Assembly: GCA_000620205.1 (NCBI GenBank) | Contig: JHVP01000001.1 | Coordinates: 434,001 to 498,000, forward strand | Length of the DNA: 64,000 bases | Direction of reading: 5' to 3' | Source of the DNA: Geodermatophilaceae bacterium URHA0031 | Lineage (GTDB): Bacteria; Actinomycetota; Actinomycetes; Mycobacteriales; Geodermatophilaceae | In this document: positions 17,228 through 26,365 of the stretch, piece by piece | Numbering within the stretch: position 1 is the first letter of the stretch | Layout: every line of letters starts with the position of its first letter | Notes under the pieces: model-generated | Database searches by the model: none | What the model was told of the DNA's origin: nothing | The model's input: the letters and a program-made list of their open reading frames with translations, nothing else | Position numbers and translations under genes: made by a program

Positions 17228-19545
17228 GCGAGTCGACCGACGGCCGCCGCCGCTCGGTGCCCGCCGGCACCTACCGGCTGCAGGTGACCGCCGACTTCAC
17301 CCTGGACGACGCCGCGTCGGTGGCCGGCTACCTGGCCGACCTCGGGGTGACGCACGCCTACTCCTCGCCGCTGCTGCGGTCCGCGGCCGGGAGCACGCAC
17401 GGCTACGACACCGTCGACCACGCGCACATCGACGAGCCGCGCGGCGGGCGGGCCGGGCTCGACCGGTTCGTCGCCGCGCTGCACTCCTCCGGCCTCGGCC
17501 TGGTCCTGGACCTGGTGCCCAACCACATGGGCGTCAGCGACCCGGCCGAGTCCGGCTGGTGGTGGGACCTGCTGCAGCACGGGCGGGACAGCGCGCACGC
17601 CGACGCCTTCGACGTCGACTGGGACTTCGGCGGCGGCCGGATCCGCATCCCGGTGCTGGGCAGCGCGGACGACGTCTCGAAGCTGGAGGTCGTCGGTCAC
17701 GAGCTCCACTACTACGACAACCGCTTCCCGATCGCCCCGGGCACCGGACAGGGCACGCCGCAGGAGGTGCACGACCGGCAGCACTACGAGCTGGTCGACT
17801 GGCGGCGCGCGGACGACCAGCTGAACTACCGCCGGTTCTTCGCGATCAACACCCTCGCCGGGCTCCGGGTGGAGGACCCGGAGGTCTTCCGGGCCACCCA
17901 CGCGCTGGTCGTCGAGCTGGTGGAGAACGGCTCGGTGGACGCGCTGCGGATCGACCACCCGGACGGGCTGGCCGATCCCAAGGGCTACCTGGAGCGGCTC
18001 GCGGAGGCCACCGGCGACCGGTGGACCGTCGTCGAGAAGATCCTCGAGCCGGGTGAGGAGCTGCCGGCGAGCTGGAAGACCGCGGGGACGACGGGCTACG
18101 ACGCGCTCGCCGAGGTCGACGACGTGCTCGTCGACCCGGCCGGCGAGGCGGCGATCACCGCGCTGGACACCGAGCTCGCCGGCGCGCCGGTCGACTACGC
18201 GCAGCTGGTGCACGACTGCAAGCGCGAGGTCACCGACGGCATGCTCGGCTCGGAGGTGGCCCGGCTGCACCGGATCGTCGGTGAGCTGCCGGGTGTGCCG
18301 GCCGAGCAGGTCACCGAGGGGCTCGCGGAGCTGCTGGCCAGCTTCCCGGTCTACCGGAGCTACCTGCCCGACGGCCGGGAGCACCTGGACGAGACGGTCG
18401 CTGCGGTCAAGCGGCGCCGCCCCGACCTGACCGCCGCCGTCGAGGCCCTGCACCCGCTGCTGGGGACCGCCGGGACCGAGCTGGCCACCCGCTTCGAGCA
18501 GACCTCCGGGCCGGTCATGGCCAAGGGCGTGGAGGACAGCGCCTACTACCGGTGGGCGCGGTTCGTCGCGCTCAACGAGGTCGGTGGCGACCCGGCCCGG
18601 TTCGGGACGACGGTCGCGCAGTTCCACGCCGCGCAGCAGCACCGGGCCGAGGTCAAGCCGGCCTCGATGACGACGCTGTCCACCCACGACACCAAGCGCA
18701 GCGAGGACGTCCGGGCCCGCCTCGCCGTGCTGGCCGAGCAGCCGACCGAGTGGGCGCAGCTGGTCCGCCGGCTGCTCGACCGGCACCCGCTCACCGACCG
18801 CTCGCTGGCACACCTGGTCTGGCAGAACCTGGTCGGCGCCTGGCCGCTGTCCCGCGAGCGGGCGCACGCCTACGTGGAGAAGGCCGCCCGCGAGGCAGGC
18901 ACCTCGACCACCTGGACCAACCCGGTGCAGGAGTTCGAGGACCAGTTGCACGCGCTCGTCGACGCCGCCTACGACGACGCCACGACGCACGCCGAGATCG
19001 AGGAGTTCGTCGCCCGGATCGCGCCGTTCGGGTACAGCAACTCGCTGTCGCAGAAGCTGCTGCAGCTGGCGATGCCCGGCGTCCCGGACGTCTACCAGGG
19101 CACCGAGCTGTGGGACTTCTCGCTGGTCGACCCGGACAACCGCCGTCCGGTCGACTACGCGCGGCGGCGGGAGCTGCTGGCCCGGCTGGACGAGGGCTGG
19201 GTGCCACCGGTCGACGAGACCGGCGCCGCGAAGCTGCTGGTGGTCTCCCGGGTGCTGCGGCACCGGCGGGACCACCCCGAGGCATTCGCCGGCTACACCG
19301 CGCTGGAGGCCACCGGAGCGGCTGCGGACTCCGTCGTCGCCTTCGACCGCGGCGGGGTCGTCGCGGTGGCGACCAGGCTGCCGGTGCGGCTGGCGGCCAC
19401 CGGGTGGGGCGACACCGCGCTGCAGCTCCCGACCGGCGCCTGGCGGGACCTGCTCACCGGTGCCCGGGTGGTCTCCGCCGCCGGCGGGGCCCCGCTGACC
19501 GAGGTGCTCGCCCAGCTCCCGGTCGCCCTGCTCGTCCGCGACTGA
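17224..19545 (+). CDS. treY: Maltooligosyl trehalose synthase
   Basis: A 773-aa GH13 enzyme that isomerises the reducing-end glucose of maltodextrins to an alpha,alpha-1,1 link, giving maltooligosyl-trehalose for TreZ. Typical features are the opening TYRLQ, LGVTHAYSSPLL, LVLDLVPNHMGV, the nucleophile region DALRIDHPDGLADP, VVEKIL (acid/base Glu), and STHDTKRSEDVRARL near the second half. The GTG start at 17224 overlaps the glgX stop (GTGA), which points to translational coupling. Length is normal. The partner treZ lies 1.2 kb downstream, separated by an RPF gene module. Confidence 0.95.
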   Translation: MSESTDGRRRSVPAGTYRLQVTADFTLDDAASVAGYLADLGVTHAYSSPLLRSAAGSTHGYDTVDHAHIDEPRGGRAGLDRFVAALHSSGLGLVLDLVPNHMGVSDPAESGWWWDLLQHGRDSAHADAFDVDWDFGGGRIRIPVLGSADDVSKLEVVGHELHYYDNRFPIAPGTGQGTPQEVHDRQHYELVDWRRADDQLNYRRFFAINTLAGLRVEDPEVFRATHALVVELVENGSVDALRIDHPDGLADPKGYLERLAEATGDRWTVVEKILEPGEELPASWKTAGTTGYDALAEVDDVLVDPAGEAAITALDTELAGAPVDYAQLVHDCKREVTDGMLGSEVARLHRIVGELPGVPAEQVTEGLAELLASFPVYRSYLPDGREHLDETVAAVKRRRPDLTAAVEALHPLLGTAGTELATRFEQTSGPVMAKGVEDSAYYRWARFVALNEVGGDPARFGTTVAQFHAAQQHRAEVKPASMTTLSTHDTKRSEDVRARLAVLAEQPTEWAQLVRRLLDRHPLTDRSLAHLVWQNLVGAWPLSRERAHAYVEKAAREAGTSTTWTNPVQEFEDQLHALVDAAYDDATTHAEIEEFVARIAPFGYSNSLSQKLLQLAMPGVPDVYQGTELWDFSLVDPDNRRPVDYARRRELLARLDEGWVPPVDETGAAKLLVVSRVLRHRRDHPEAFAGYTALEATGAAADSVVAFDRGGVVAVATRLPVRLAATGWGDTALQLPTGAWRDLLTGARVVSAAGGAPLTEVLAQLPVALLVRD

Positions 19546-19576
19546 AGAAGGACCCCCTTCCTCCCCATCCTCCGCA

Positions 19577-19666
19577 GGCTCAGGCTGGGCCCCTGGAAGG
19601 GGGCCGCTCCAGCACGTCACCTGGCTCAGGATGGGCCCCTGGAAGGGGGCCCCTCCAGCACGTCAC
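19577..19666. repeat. Two tandem copies of a 44-bp element
   Basis: Copies at 19577-19620 and 19623-19666 match at 42 of 44 positions, with a 46-bp period. Each contains GGGCCCCTGGAAGGGGGCC, which folds into a hairpin, and ends in CTCCAGCACGTCAC. A related partial element (GGACCCCCTTCC, complementary to the hairpin arm) lies at about 19551-19562, just after treY. It looks like an intergenic repeat and may also act in termination. Confidence 0.75.
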
Positions 19667-19715
19667 GGAGCTCGCAGAGGGGCTCTGTGGGGGATCACAC
19701 ATCGACACAGGGTCA

Positions 19716-19747
19716 CGGGCCGGGGACGCGCACGTGTCCCCGGCCCG
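19716..19747. terminator. Hairpin terminator after treY
   Basis: CGGGCCGGGGAC pairs with GTCCCCGGCCCG around an 8-base loop: 12 perfect GC-rich base pairs without a T-tract. It is the strongest hairpin between treY and the c-di-AMP riboswitch. Confidence 0.55.
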
Positions 19748-19767
19748 GCCTGTCGGGGGGCGTGAGG

Positions 19768-19822
19768 GTCTCGGGTGCCGAGACGTCGACACCACAGGAA
19801 GCGAGACCCGCAAGTCTCGCTT
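19768..19822 (+). promoter_or_regulatory. Paired stem-loops upstream of the c-di-AMP aptamer
   Basis: GTCTCGG-GTG-CCGAGAC (19768-19784) and AAGCGAGAC-CCGCAA-GTCTCGCTT (19799-19822) are two perfect hairpins. Their arms are mutually complementary (GTCTCG with CGAGAC), so alternative pairings are possible. They could belong to the promoter/leader of the RPF gene or to upstream termination. Confidence 0.35.
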
Positions 19823-19856
19823 ACCGTTCTCGGCGTCCCGGGCCACACCGGCCGGG

Positions 19857-20036
19857 CACGAGGCACCGGACCGCCGAACCCCGTCCGCCGGCAGCCTGAC
19901 ACCGACCCACCCAGGACGGGGGCGGGGGACCCACTTCCGACGCGCCCTGCGCGTCTCGGGGTGAAGCCGTGCCGTGCCCACAGGGCACCGGCCGGCCGGG
20001 CACCGATTCGCCCGAACCCGACAGCTCACCTCGTAA
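19857..20036 (+). promoter_or_regulatory. c-di-AMP riboswitch (ydaO/yuaA class) of the RPF gene
   Basis: Conserved blocks of the class occur in order: CACCGGACCGCCGAACCCCG, GGGGGCGGGGGACCCA, a CGGGGTGAAGCC core, and GCCCGAACCCGACAGCTCAC. The outer stem ACGAGG (19858-19863) pairs with CCTCGT (20029-20034). In Streptomyces and relatives this aptamer precedes rpfA-type cell-wall hydrolase genes and lowers expression when c-di-AMP is high. Here it precedes an RPF-LysM gene, as expected. Confidence 0.92.
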
Positions 20037-20038
20037 GC

Positions 20039-20640
<602 letters not shown>

Positions 20641-20645
20641 GCGGT

Positions 20646-20678
20646 CCGGGCAGCCGGGGCCACGCCCCGGCTGCCCGG
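20646..20678. terminator. Hairpin terminator after the RPF-LysM gene
   Basis: CCGGGCAGCCGGGGC pairs with GCCCCGGCTGCCCGG around a CAC loop: 15 perfect pairs starting 6 bases after the stop codon. It separates the RPF gene from treZ. Confidence 0.8.
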
Positions 20679-20766
20679 TGCACCGGACGGTTGAGGGCCG
20701 GGCGCGCGGGCATGAAGGCCCCGTCCCACCGCGCGTCCCACCCCCATCGCCCCTGGAGGCCCCCGC

Positions 20767-22521
20767 ATGTCCGAGCCCGTCGAGTTCTCCGTCTGGGCTC
20801 CGCTGCCCGAGCGGGTGCGGCTCACCGTCGACGGCGCAGTGCACGACATGCAGCGGGACGACGCGGGGTGGTGGCGTACCACCGTCGACGTGTCCCCCGA
20901 GGCCGACTACGGCTTCCTGCTCGACGACACCGGGACGCCGCGGCCCGATCCGCGCTCGCGGCGCCAGCCCGACGGCGTCCACGGGCTCTCCCGCCGCTTC
21001 GACCCGTCGGCCCACAGCTGGGGTGACGGCGCCTGGACCGGACGGCCGCTCGCCGGTGGCGTGGTCTACGAGCTGCACGTCGGCACCTTCACCACGGAGG
21101 GCACGCTGGACGCCGCTGCCCGCAACCTCGACCACCTGGTCGACCTGGGCGTGGACTTCGTCGAGCTGCTCCCGGTCAACGCGTTCAACGGCACCCACAA
21201 CTGGGGCTACGACGGTGTCGCCTGGTACGCAGTCCAGGAGACCTACGGCGGCCCAGCCGCCTACCAGCGCTTCGTGGACGCCTGCCACCAGCGCGGCCTC
21301 GGCGTCATCCAGGACGTCGTCTACAACCACCTGGGTCCGTCGGGGAACTACCTGCCGGAGTTCTTCCCGATCTTCGCCGAGGGCGGGGCGAACACCTGGG
21401 GCAACTCGATCAACCTCTCCGGCCCGGACTCCGACGAGGTCCGCCGCTACATCATCGACAACGCGCTGATGTGGCTGCGGGACATGCACGTCGACGGGCT
21501 GCGGCTGGACGCCGTGCACGCCCTGGTCGACGAGCGGGCCACCCACGTGCTCGAGGAGATGGCCGCGGAGGTGGAGAAGCTCTCGGTGGCCGAGGGCCGC
21601 CCGCTGACGCTGATCGCCGAGAGCGACCTCAACGACCCCTCGCTCGTCACCCCGCGGGTGGCCGGCGGCAAGGGCCTGGACGCGCAGTGGAGCGACGACT
21701 TCCACCACTCGCTGCACACCCAGCTCACCGGCGAGGCGCAGGGCTACTACGCCGACTTCGCCGCCGGCGGGCTCGGCGGACTCGCCAAGGTGCTCACCGG
21801 CGCCTACTTCCACGCCGGGGACTGGTCCAGCTTCCGCCGGCGGCACCACGGCCGCCCGGTCGACACCACCTCGCTGCCCGGCTGGAAGTTCCTCGGCTAC
21901 CTGCAGGACCACGACCAGATCGGCAACCGCGCCGTCGGTGACCGGATCTCCGCGACCCTCTCCCCCGGCCTGCTCGGCGTCGGCGCGACGCTGGTGCTCA
22001 CCAGCCCGTTCACGCCGATGCTGTTCATGGGCGAGGAGTGGGGCGCCTCCACACCCTGGCAGTTCTTCACCAGCCACCCGGAGCCGGAGCTGGGCAAGGC
22101 GACCGCGGAGGGCCGGATCGGTGAGTTCGCCGAGCACGGCTGGGACGCCGCCGTCGTCCCCGACCCGCAGGACCCGGAGACCTTCTCCCGGTCCAAGCTC
22201 GACTGGTCCGAGCTCACCGAGGAGCCGCACGCCCACCTGCTCGCGGTCCACCGGGCGCTCATCGCGCTGCGGCACGCCCACCCCGACCTGGTCGACCCCG
22301 ACCTGACCGCGATGGCGTGCAGCTGGGACGACGCCGACCGCTGGCTCGTCGTCCACCGCGGCTCGCTGCGGGTGGTGGCCAACCTCTCCGACTCCGCCCG
22401 CGAGGTCGACCTGGACGTGCCGGCCGACGACGTGCTGTTCACCAGCGGGGAGCTGCCGCAGCTCGACGGCTCGCAGGTGACGGTGCCGGCCGAGACGGCC
22501 GTGGTCCTCTCCACCCGCTGA
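20767..22521 (+). CDS. treZ: Malto-oligosyltrehalose trehalohydrolase
   Basis: A 584-aa GH13 enzyme that releases trehalose from maltooligosyl-trehalose made by TreY. An N-terminal beta-domain ([17 protein letters not shown]) is followed by the barrel with [37 protein letters not shown], the nucleophile in [10 protein letters not shown], the acid/base Glu in [10 protein letters not shown], and the third Asp in [14 protein letters not shown]. It is separated from treY by the RPF module and presumably has its own promoter in 20679-20766. It is followed after 2 bases by the RibD-like gene. Confidence 0.96.
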   Translation: MSEPVEFSVWAPLPERVRLTVDGAVHDMQRDDAGWWRTTVDVSPEADYGFLLDDTGTPRPDPRSRRQPDGVHGLSRRFDPSAHSWGDGAWTGRPLAGGVVYELHVGTFTTEGTLDAAARNLDHLVDLGVDFVELLPVNAFNGTHNWGYDGVAWYAVQETYGGPAAYQRFVDACHQRGLGVIQDVVYNHLGPSGNYLPEFFPIFAEGGANTWGNSINLSGPDSDEVRRYIIDNALMWLRDMHVDGLRLDAVHALVDERATHVLEEMAAEVEKLSVAEGRPLTLIAESDLNDPSLVTPRVAGGKGLDAQWSDDFHHSLHTQLTGEAQGYYADFAAGGLGGLAKVLTGAYFHAGDWSSFRRRHHGRPVDTTSLPGWKFLGYLQDHDQIGNRAVGDRISATLSPGLLGVGATLVLTSPFTPMLFMGEEWGASTPWQFFTSHPEPELGKATAEGRIGEFAEHGWDAAVVPDPQDPETFSRSKLDWSELTEEPHAHLLAVHRALIALRHAHPDLVDPDLTAMACSWDDADRWLVVHRGSLRVVANLSDSAREVDLDVPADDVLFTSGELPQLDGSQVTVPAETAVVLSTR

Positions 22522-22523
22522 CC

Positions 22524-23267
22524 GTGCGGCAGCTGCTCCCCCCGCCGGACGGCGCGGACGACGCGGGTCTCGACGGCGCCGCGCTGGCCGACGCCTACCG
22601 GGTGCCGGCCGGCCGGCACCTGCGGGTCAACTTCGTGGCGGCGCTCGACGGCGCGATCAGCGTCGAGGGGCGCAGCGGAGGGCTCGGCTCGGACGGCGAC
22701 CGGCGGGTGTTCCGGATGCTGCGCGCGCTCGCCGACGCCGTCCTGGTCGGCGCGGGGACGGCGGCCGCCGAGGGGTACCGGCCGGTCCTGGCGGACTCCG
22801 CCGTCGGGCTGCTCCGCGCTGAGCTGGGGCGCCCTCCCGTCGCGCCGGTGGTGATCGTGTCCGGGCGGGCGTCGCTGGCTCCGGACGACCAGCTGGTCAC
22901 CGCTGCTGTCGCGCCCACCCACCTGGTCACCTGCGCGGCCGCCGACCCGGACCGGCGCGCGGTCCTGAGCGCAGCCGGGGTCGAGGTGCTGGTCTGCGGG
23001 GACGAGGACGTCGACCTGCCGGTCGCGCTGGACCAGCTGGCCGACCGGGGGCTGGAGCAACTGGTCTGCGAGGGCGGCCCGGCGCTGTTCGGCGCCGCGC
23101 TGACCGCCGGGGTGGTCGACGAACTGGACCTGTCGATCGCCCCCCTGCTGGTCGGCGGGGGCCCGGGGCTGCTGCCCCGCGCGCTGCCGGACGTGGCCCG
23201 GGCGGAGCTCGGCCAGGTGCTCACCGAGGACGACGTGCTGTTCACCCGCTGGTCCCTGCGGTCGTGA
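22524..23267 (+). CDS. Pyrimidine reductase family protein (RibD C-terminal/DHFR fold)
   Basis: A 247-aa protein of the RibD C-terminal reductase fold. It has LRVNFVAALDGAISVEGRSG, the NADPH-binding region LADAVLVGAGTAAAEGY, and LEQLVCEGGPALFGAAL near the end. Such proteins reduce the riboflavin-pathway pyrimidinone or related substrates. No deaminase domain is present, so it is not a complete RibD. The GTG start at 22524 lies 2 bases after the treZ stop. The 3' end overlaps the Nudix gene by 4 bases, so it is probably cotranscribed. Confidence 0.85.
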   Translation: MRQLLPPPDGADDAGLDGAALADAYRVPAGRHLRVNFVAALDGAISVEGRSGGLGSDGDRRVFRMLRALADAVLVGAGTAAAEGYRPVLADSAVGLLRAELGRPPVAPVVIVSGRASLAPDDQLVTAAVAPTHLVTCAAADPDRRAVLSAAGVEVLVCGDEDVDLPVALDQLADRGLEQLVCEGGPALFGAALTAGVVDELDLSIAPLLVGGGPGLLPRALPDVARAELGQVLTEDDVLFTRWSLRS

Positions 23268-23866
23268 GCGGGTTCGGGCGCGAGGTTGTCGCCGCGCGGG
23301 TCGCGGCCTTCCCACGCCGGGCGGTGGACCGGCCCGACCTCCGGCACGCCGGCGTGGCCGTCTGCGTCACCGAACACGGCGGGCGGGAGTGCCTGCTGGT
23401 CACCCGCCGCGCGGCGGGGCTGCGCGCACACGCCGGGCAGTGGGCGCTGCCGGGCGGCCGCATCGAGGCCGGGGAGTCGGCGGCCGACGGGGCGCTGCGC
23501 GAGCTGCGCGAGGAGGTCGGCCTGGTCCTCGGCCCGGACGCCGTCCTGGGCCTGCTCGACGACTACGTGACCCGCTCGGGCTACGTGATCACCCCGGTGG
23601 TCTGCTGGGCGGGGCCGCCCGGGGAGCTGGTCGCCGCCGAGGCCGAGGTCGCGGCGATTCACCAGGTGCCGCTGGACGAGCTCGACGTGCCGCCGCTGTT
23701 CGTCCGCATCCCGGAGTCGGACGCTCCCGTCGTCCAGCTGCCGCTGCTCGGCGGTCTGGTGCACGCGCCGACCGCGGCGATCGTCTTCCAGTTCTGCCAG
23801 GTGGCCTGCCACGGCATCCCCACCCGGGTCGCCCACCTCGAGCAGCCCGTCTTCGCCTGGCGCTGA
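23264..23866 (+). CDS. Nudix hydrolase
   Basis: A 200-aa Nudix protein. The Nudix box is complete: GGRIEAGESAADGALRELRE continuing into EVGL, preceded by WALPG. The family hydrolyses nucleoside-diphosphate derivatives such as CoA, NADH or oxidised nucleotides; the C-terminal extension resembles CoA-type pyrophosphatases but this is uncertain. The GTG start overlaps the upstream reductase stop (GTGA). Cytoplasmic. Confidence 0.9.
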   Translation: MSGFGREVVAARVAAFPRRAVDRPDLRHAGVAVCVTEHGGRECLLVTRRAAGLRAHAGQWALPGGRIEAGESAADGALRELREEVGLVLGPDAVLGLLDDYVTRSGYVITPVVCWAGPPGELVAAEAEVAAIHQVPLDELDVPPLFVRIPESDAPVVQLPLLGGLVHAPTAAIVFQFCQVACHGIPTRVAHLEQPVFAWR

Positions 23867-23879
23867 GCTCGGTGGGCGC

Positions 23880-23885
23880 TACGGT
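23880..23885 (+). promoter_or_regulatory. Leaderless -10 element of the LLM oxidoreductase gene
   Basis: TACGGT followed by 6 bases and the ATG at 23892, with no Shine-Dalgarno between. It lies 13 bases after the Nudix stop codon. Confidence 0.45.
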
Positions 23886-23891
23886 CCGGCC

Positions 23892-24929
23892 ATGTCGCCA
23901 GCCACGGTGGTCCTGCCGCTCGACGTCCCCGGTGGCGCGCTCGCCGGCGTGGCCGAGGCCGCCCGGTCCGTCGAGGCCGCGGGTCTGGACGGCGTCACCG
24001 CCGCCGAGCTCACCTCGGACCCGATGCTGCAGCTCACCGTCGCCGCCGGCGCGACCTCGCGGATCGACCTCGCGACGAACATCCTGGTGGCGTTCGCGCG
24101 CTCGCCGATGACGTTGGCGGTCCAGGCGCGGGCGTTGCAGGACTACAGCGGCGGGCGGCTGGTGCTCGGGCTCGGCAGCCAGATCAGGCCGCACATCGAG
24201 CGGCGCTTCTCGATGCCCTGGAGCTCCCCTGCCTCGCGGATGGCGGAGTTCGTGTCGGCGATGCGGGCCATCTGGGCGGCCTGGGCGACCGGCGAGCAGC
24301 TCGACTTCCGCGGCGACTTCTACCGGCACACCCTCATGACCCCGATGTTCACCCCACCGACGCTCTTCCCCGACCCGGAGGTCCTGGTGGCCGGCGTCGG
24401 TCCGCGGATGACCGAGACGGCGGGGGCGGTCGCCGACGGGCTGCTCGTGCACCCGTTCACCACCGCGCGCTACCTGCGGGAGGTGAGCGTGCCCGCGTTG
24501 GCGCGCGGCGCGGCCCGGCGCACCGGCTCCCGCGCCGCACAGGTCGTCGACTCGACCTTCCTGGTCACCGGCCGCACCGAGGAGGAGCTCGCCGCCTCCG
24601 CCCGGGCGGTGCGCCAGCAGCTGGCCTTCTACGGCTCGACCCCGGCGTACCGCCCGGTCCTGGACCTGCACGGCTGGGGCGACCTCGGCGACGAGCTGAA
24701 CCGGTTGTCCCGGACGCGGGCAGCCGACCGCTGGACAGCCATGGGCGAACTCGTCGACGACGAGGTCCTGCAGACCTTCGCCGTCGTCGGGGAACCCTCG
24801 GCGGTGGCGGGGCGGCTGGCCGAGCGGGGCGCCGGTGTCGTCACCCGGTACTCCGTGAACAGCGTCGGCGTGCCGACTCCCGAGCTCCTGCTGCAGATCG
24901 CGGCGGACCTCAAGGACGTCGTCGGCTGA
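23892..24929 (+). CDS. LLM class (F420-dependent-type) oxidoreductase
   Basis: A 345-aa luciferase-like TIM-barrel protein. Indicators are VEAAGLDGVTAAEL, AGATSRIDLATNILVAFARSPMTLA, LQDYSGGRLVLGLGSQI, and later LVAGVGPRMTETAG and VADGLLVHPF. This subfamily in actinobacteria usually uses coenzyme F420, which is consistent with the host but not proven by sequence alone. Substrate unknown. It converges with the alpha/beta hydrolase gene, with only 3 bases between the stop codons. Confidence 0.88.
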   Translation: MSPATVVLPLDVPGGALAGVAEAARSVEAAGLDGVTAAELTSDPMLQLTVAAGATSRIDLATNILVAFARSPMTLAVQARALQDYSGGRLVLGLGSQIRPHIERRFSMPWSSPASRMAEFVSAMRAIWAAWATGEQLDFRGDFYRHTLMTPMFTPPTLFPDPEVLVAGVGPRMTETAGAVADGLLVHPFTTARYLREVSVPALARGAARRTGSRAAQVVDSTFLVTGRTEEELAASARAVRQQLAFYGSTPAYRPVLDLHGWGDLGDELNRLSRTRAADRWTAMGELVDDEVLQTFAVVGEPSAVAGRLAERGAGVVTRYSVNSVGVPTPELLLQIAADLKDVVG

Positions 24930-24932
24930 TCG

Positions 24933-25766
24933 TCAGCCCACCACCTCGCGCAGCCGCGCGGCGAAGGCGACCGGGTCCTCCAGGAAGCCGATGTGCGAGC
25001 CGGGGAACATCGTCGGCTCCAGGCCGAGGCGGGTCGCCAACGCGCGGGACGTGCGGTCGCAGAGCTCACCGGCCGACGACTCGCCGATCCCCACCACCAC
25101 GCGGGTCGGGACCGCGCGCAGCACCGCGAGGTCGGGCCGCCAGGAGATGGTGCCCCGCAGCTCGTGGAGGAAGAAGTGCCGTTCGTCGGCGACCGCCCGG
25201 TCGTCCCGCTCCTGCTCCGGCGGCGGGGCGGTGTGCGGGTCGTCCTCGGGCACGACGATGTCGCCGACGGCCATGAACTCGCGCCAGGCCGCGGCCGAGC
25301 CCTCGGTCAGGTAGGTCGCGATGATGCGCTCGGTGCCCGCCCGCAGCCGGTCGTGGTCGTCGACCAGCTCCTGCAGCGGCGGTTCGTGGGCGACGACGGT
25401 GGTGACCTGCTCGGGGTGCGACTGGGCCAGCGCCAGCACGGTCACCGCGCCGCCGCTGGACCCCAGGGCCACGGCCGGTCCGGCTCCGAGGTGGGCGATG
25501 AGCCGGGAGAGGTCGTCCGCCCGCAGCTCCGGGGTCGAGTCCTGCTCCGGGTCGTCGACCGGGCTGCGGCCGACACCGCGTGGGTCCGTGGTGAGCACGG
25601 TGTGGTCCCCGGCCAGCAGACCGGCCAGCGGCGCGAAGGCGTCGGCGCCCATCGGCGCGCCGACCAGCACCAGCAGCGGGCCGGTCCCCCGGACCTCGTA
25701 GTGCAGCCGCGCTCCGGGGACGCCCAGCGTCCCGGCGGTCACGGTGGTGGCGTCGATGGCGGTCAT
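24933..25766 (-). CDS. Alpha/beta hydrolase
   Basis: A 277-aa alpha/beta hydrolase. The strand-turn motif LVLVGAPMGADAF is followed by TTDPRGVGRSP, the nucleophile elbow ALGSSGGAV, and a late histidine in FPGSHIGFLEDP. The acid is probably the Glu in VVGIGESSAG. The ATG at 25764-25766 is preceded by AGGAGG at suitable spacing. Cytoplasmic, no signal peptide. Substrate unknown; esterase, epoxide hydrolase or haloperoxidase-like activities are all possible. Confidence 0.88.
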   Translation of the reverse strand: MTAIDATTVTAGTLGVPGARLHYEVRGTGPLLVLVGAPMGADAFAPLAGLLAGDHTVLTTDPRGVGRSPVDDPEQDSTPELRADDLSRLIAHLGAGPAVALGSSGGAVTVLALAQSHPEQVTTVVAHEPPLQELVDDHDRLRAGTERIIATYLTEGSAAAWREFMAVGDIVVPEDDPHTAPPPEQERDDRAVADERHFFLHELRGTISWRPDLAVLRAVPTRVVVGIGESSAGELCDRTSRALATRLGLEPTMFPGSHIGFLEDPVAFAARLREVVG

Positions 25767-26346
25767 GGGTCCTCCTGGCAGGGACGGTGATGCGCTGGTG
25801 CAGTGAGGACGTCCGCCGTCATGCGAACTCATCGACTCAGCCCCTCACCAGGCGCGCGGACGTGCCGTGACCTGGGACCCGCCCTGCGGCTGACCACGTC
25901 CAGTCGGGAGTTCTCAGTCGCTCGTGCGGTCGCCGACAGGACGTCGGGCTCGTTGCGGGGCGGAGTTCGGCACCACGTCCAGCAACCCCGGCCCTCGAGG
26001 TCGACCTCGAGGTAGCGGGTGGTGTTCGTCAGGCGCCCGCCGGGGAAGGCGGGGTGGTCGCCCAGGCGCGCCTGGGCGGTCGCGACGATGGCCGTGAGCA
26101 GGGATCCCTGGTCGGGGTCGGCGGCGGTCGGTCAGCCCGGTCTCGCCCGTCGCCGACGGTCGCGGCTGCTCGGCCGTCGCGGCGGCAGCGTCGACCATCG
26201 TCAACTTCCACCCAGGACCGGGAGGACTGCCCTTCCTGACCGACGAAGCGCGGTGCGTCTGCGGCTCACCGGGCAGTCCCGCAGCCGATGACGCGAGCGG
26301 GCGCGCTGGACGAAAGACGACGTCAGACCGCCAGAACTGTCGTACC
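25767..26346. other. Intergenic stretch with a possible eroded reading frame
   Basis: There is no intact gene. On the minus strand, about 26115-25850, an open frame reads SLLTAIVATAQARLGDHPAF and continues plausibly, but it begins right after a stop codon and lacks a start. It could be a decayed gene tail or chance in GC-rich DNA. The SOS box of the next gene begins at 26347. Confidence 0.35.
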
Positions 26347-26362
26347 CCGAACGTATGTTCGG
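26347..26362 (+). promoter_or_regulatory. LexA-type SOS box upstream of the HNH gene
   Basis: CCGAACGTATGTTCGG contains the actinobacterial LexA consensus CGAAC-N4-GTTCG without a mismatch. It ends 3 bases before the GTG start codon, where a bound repressor would block transcription. In mycobacteria, several 13E12-family DUF222/HNH genes are known to carry such boxes. Confidence 0.85.
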
Positions 26363-26365
26363 TCC

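Noticed and set aside
17098-19620. 840-codon minus-strand open frame opposite treY
   Set aside because: Low-complexity shadow of treY without a domain or start signal.
22524-23267. Complete RibD
   Set aside because: The deaminase domain is missing and no riboflavin genes are nearby.
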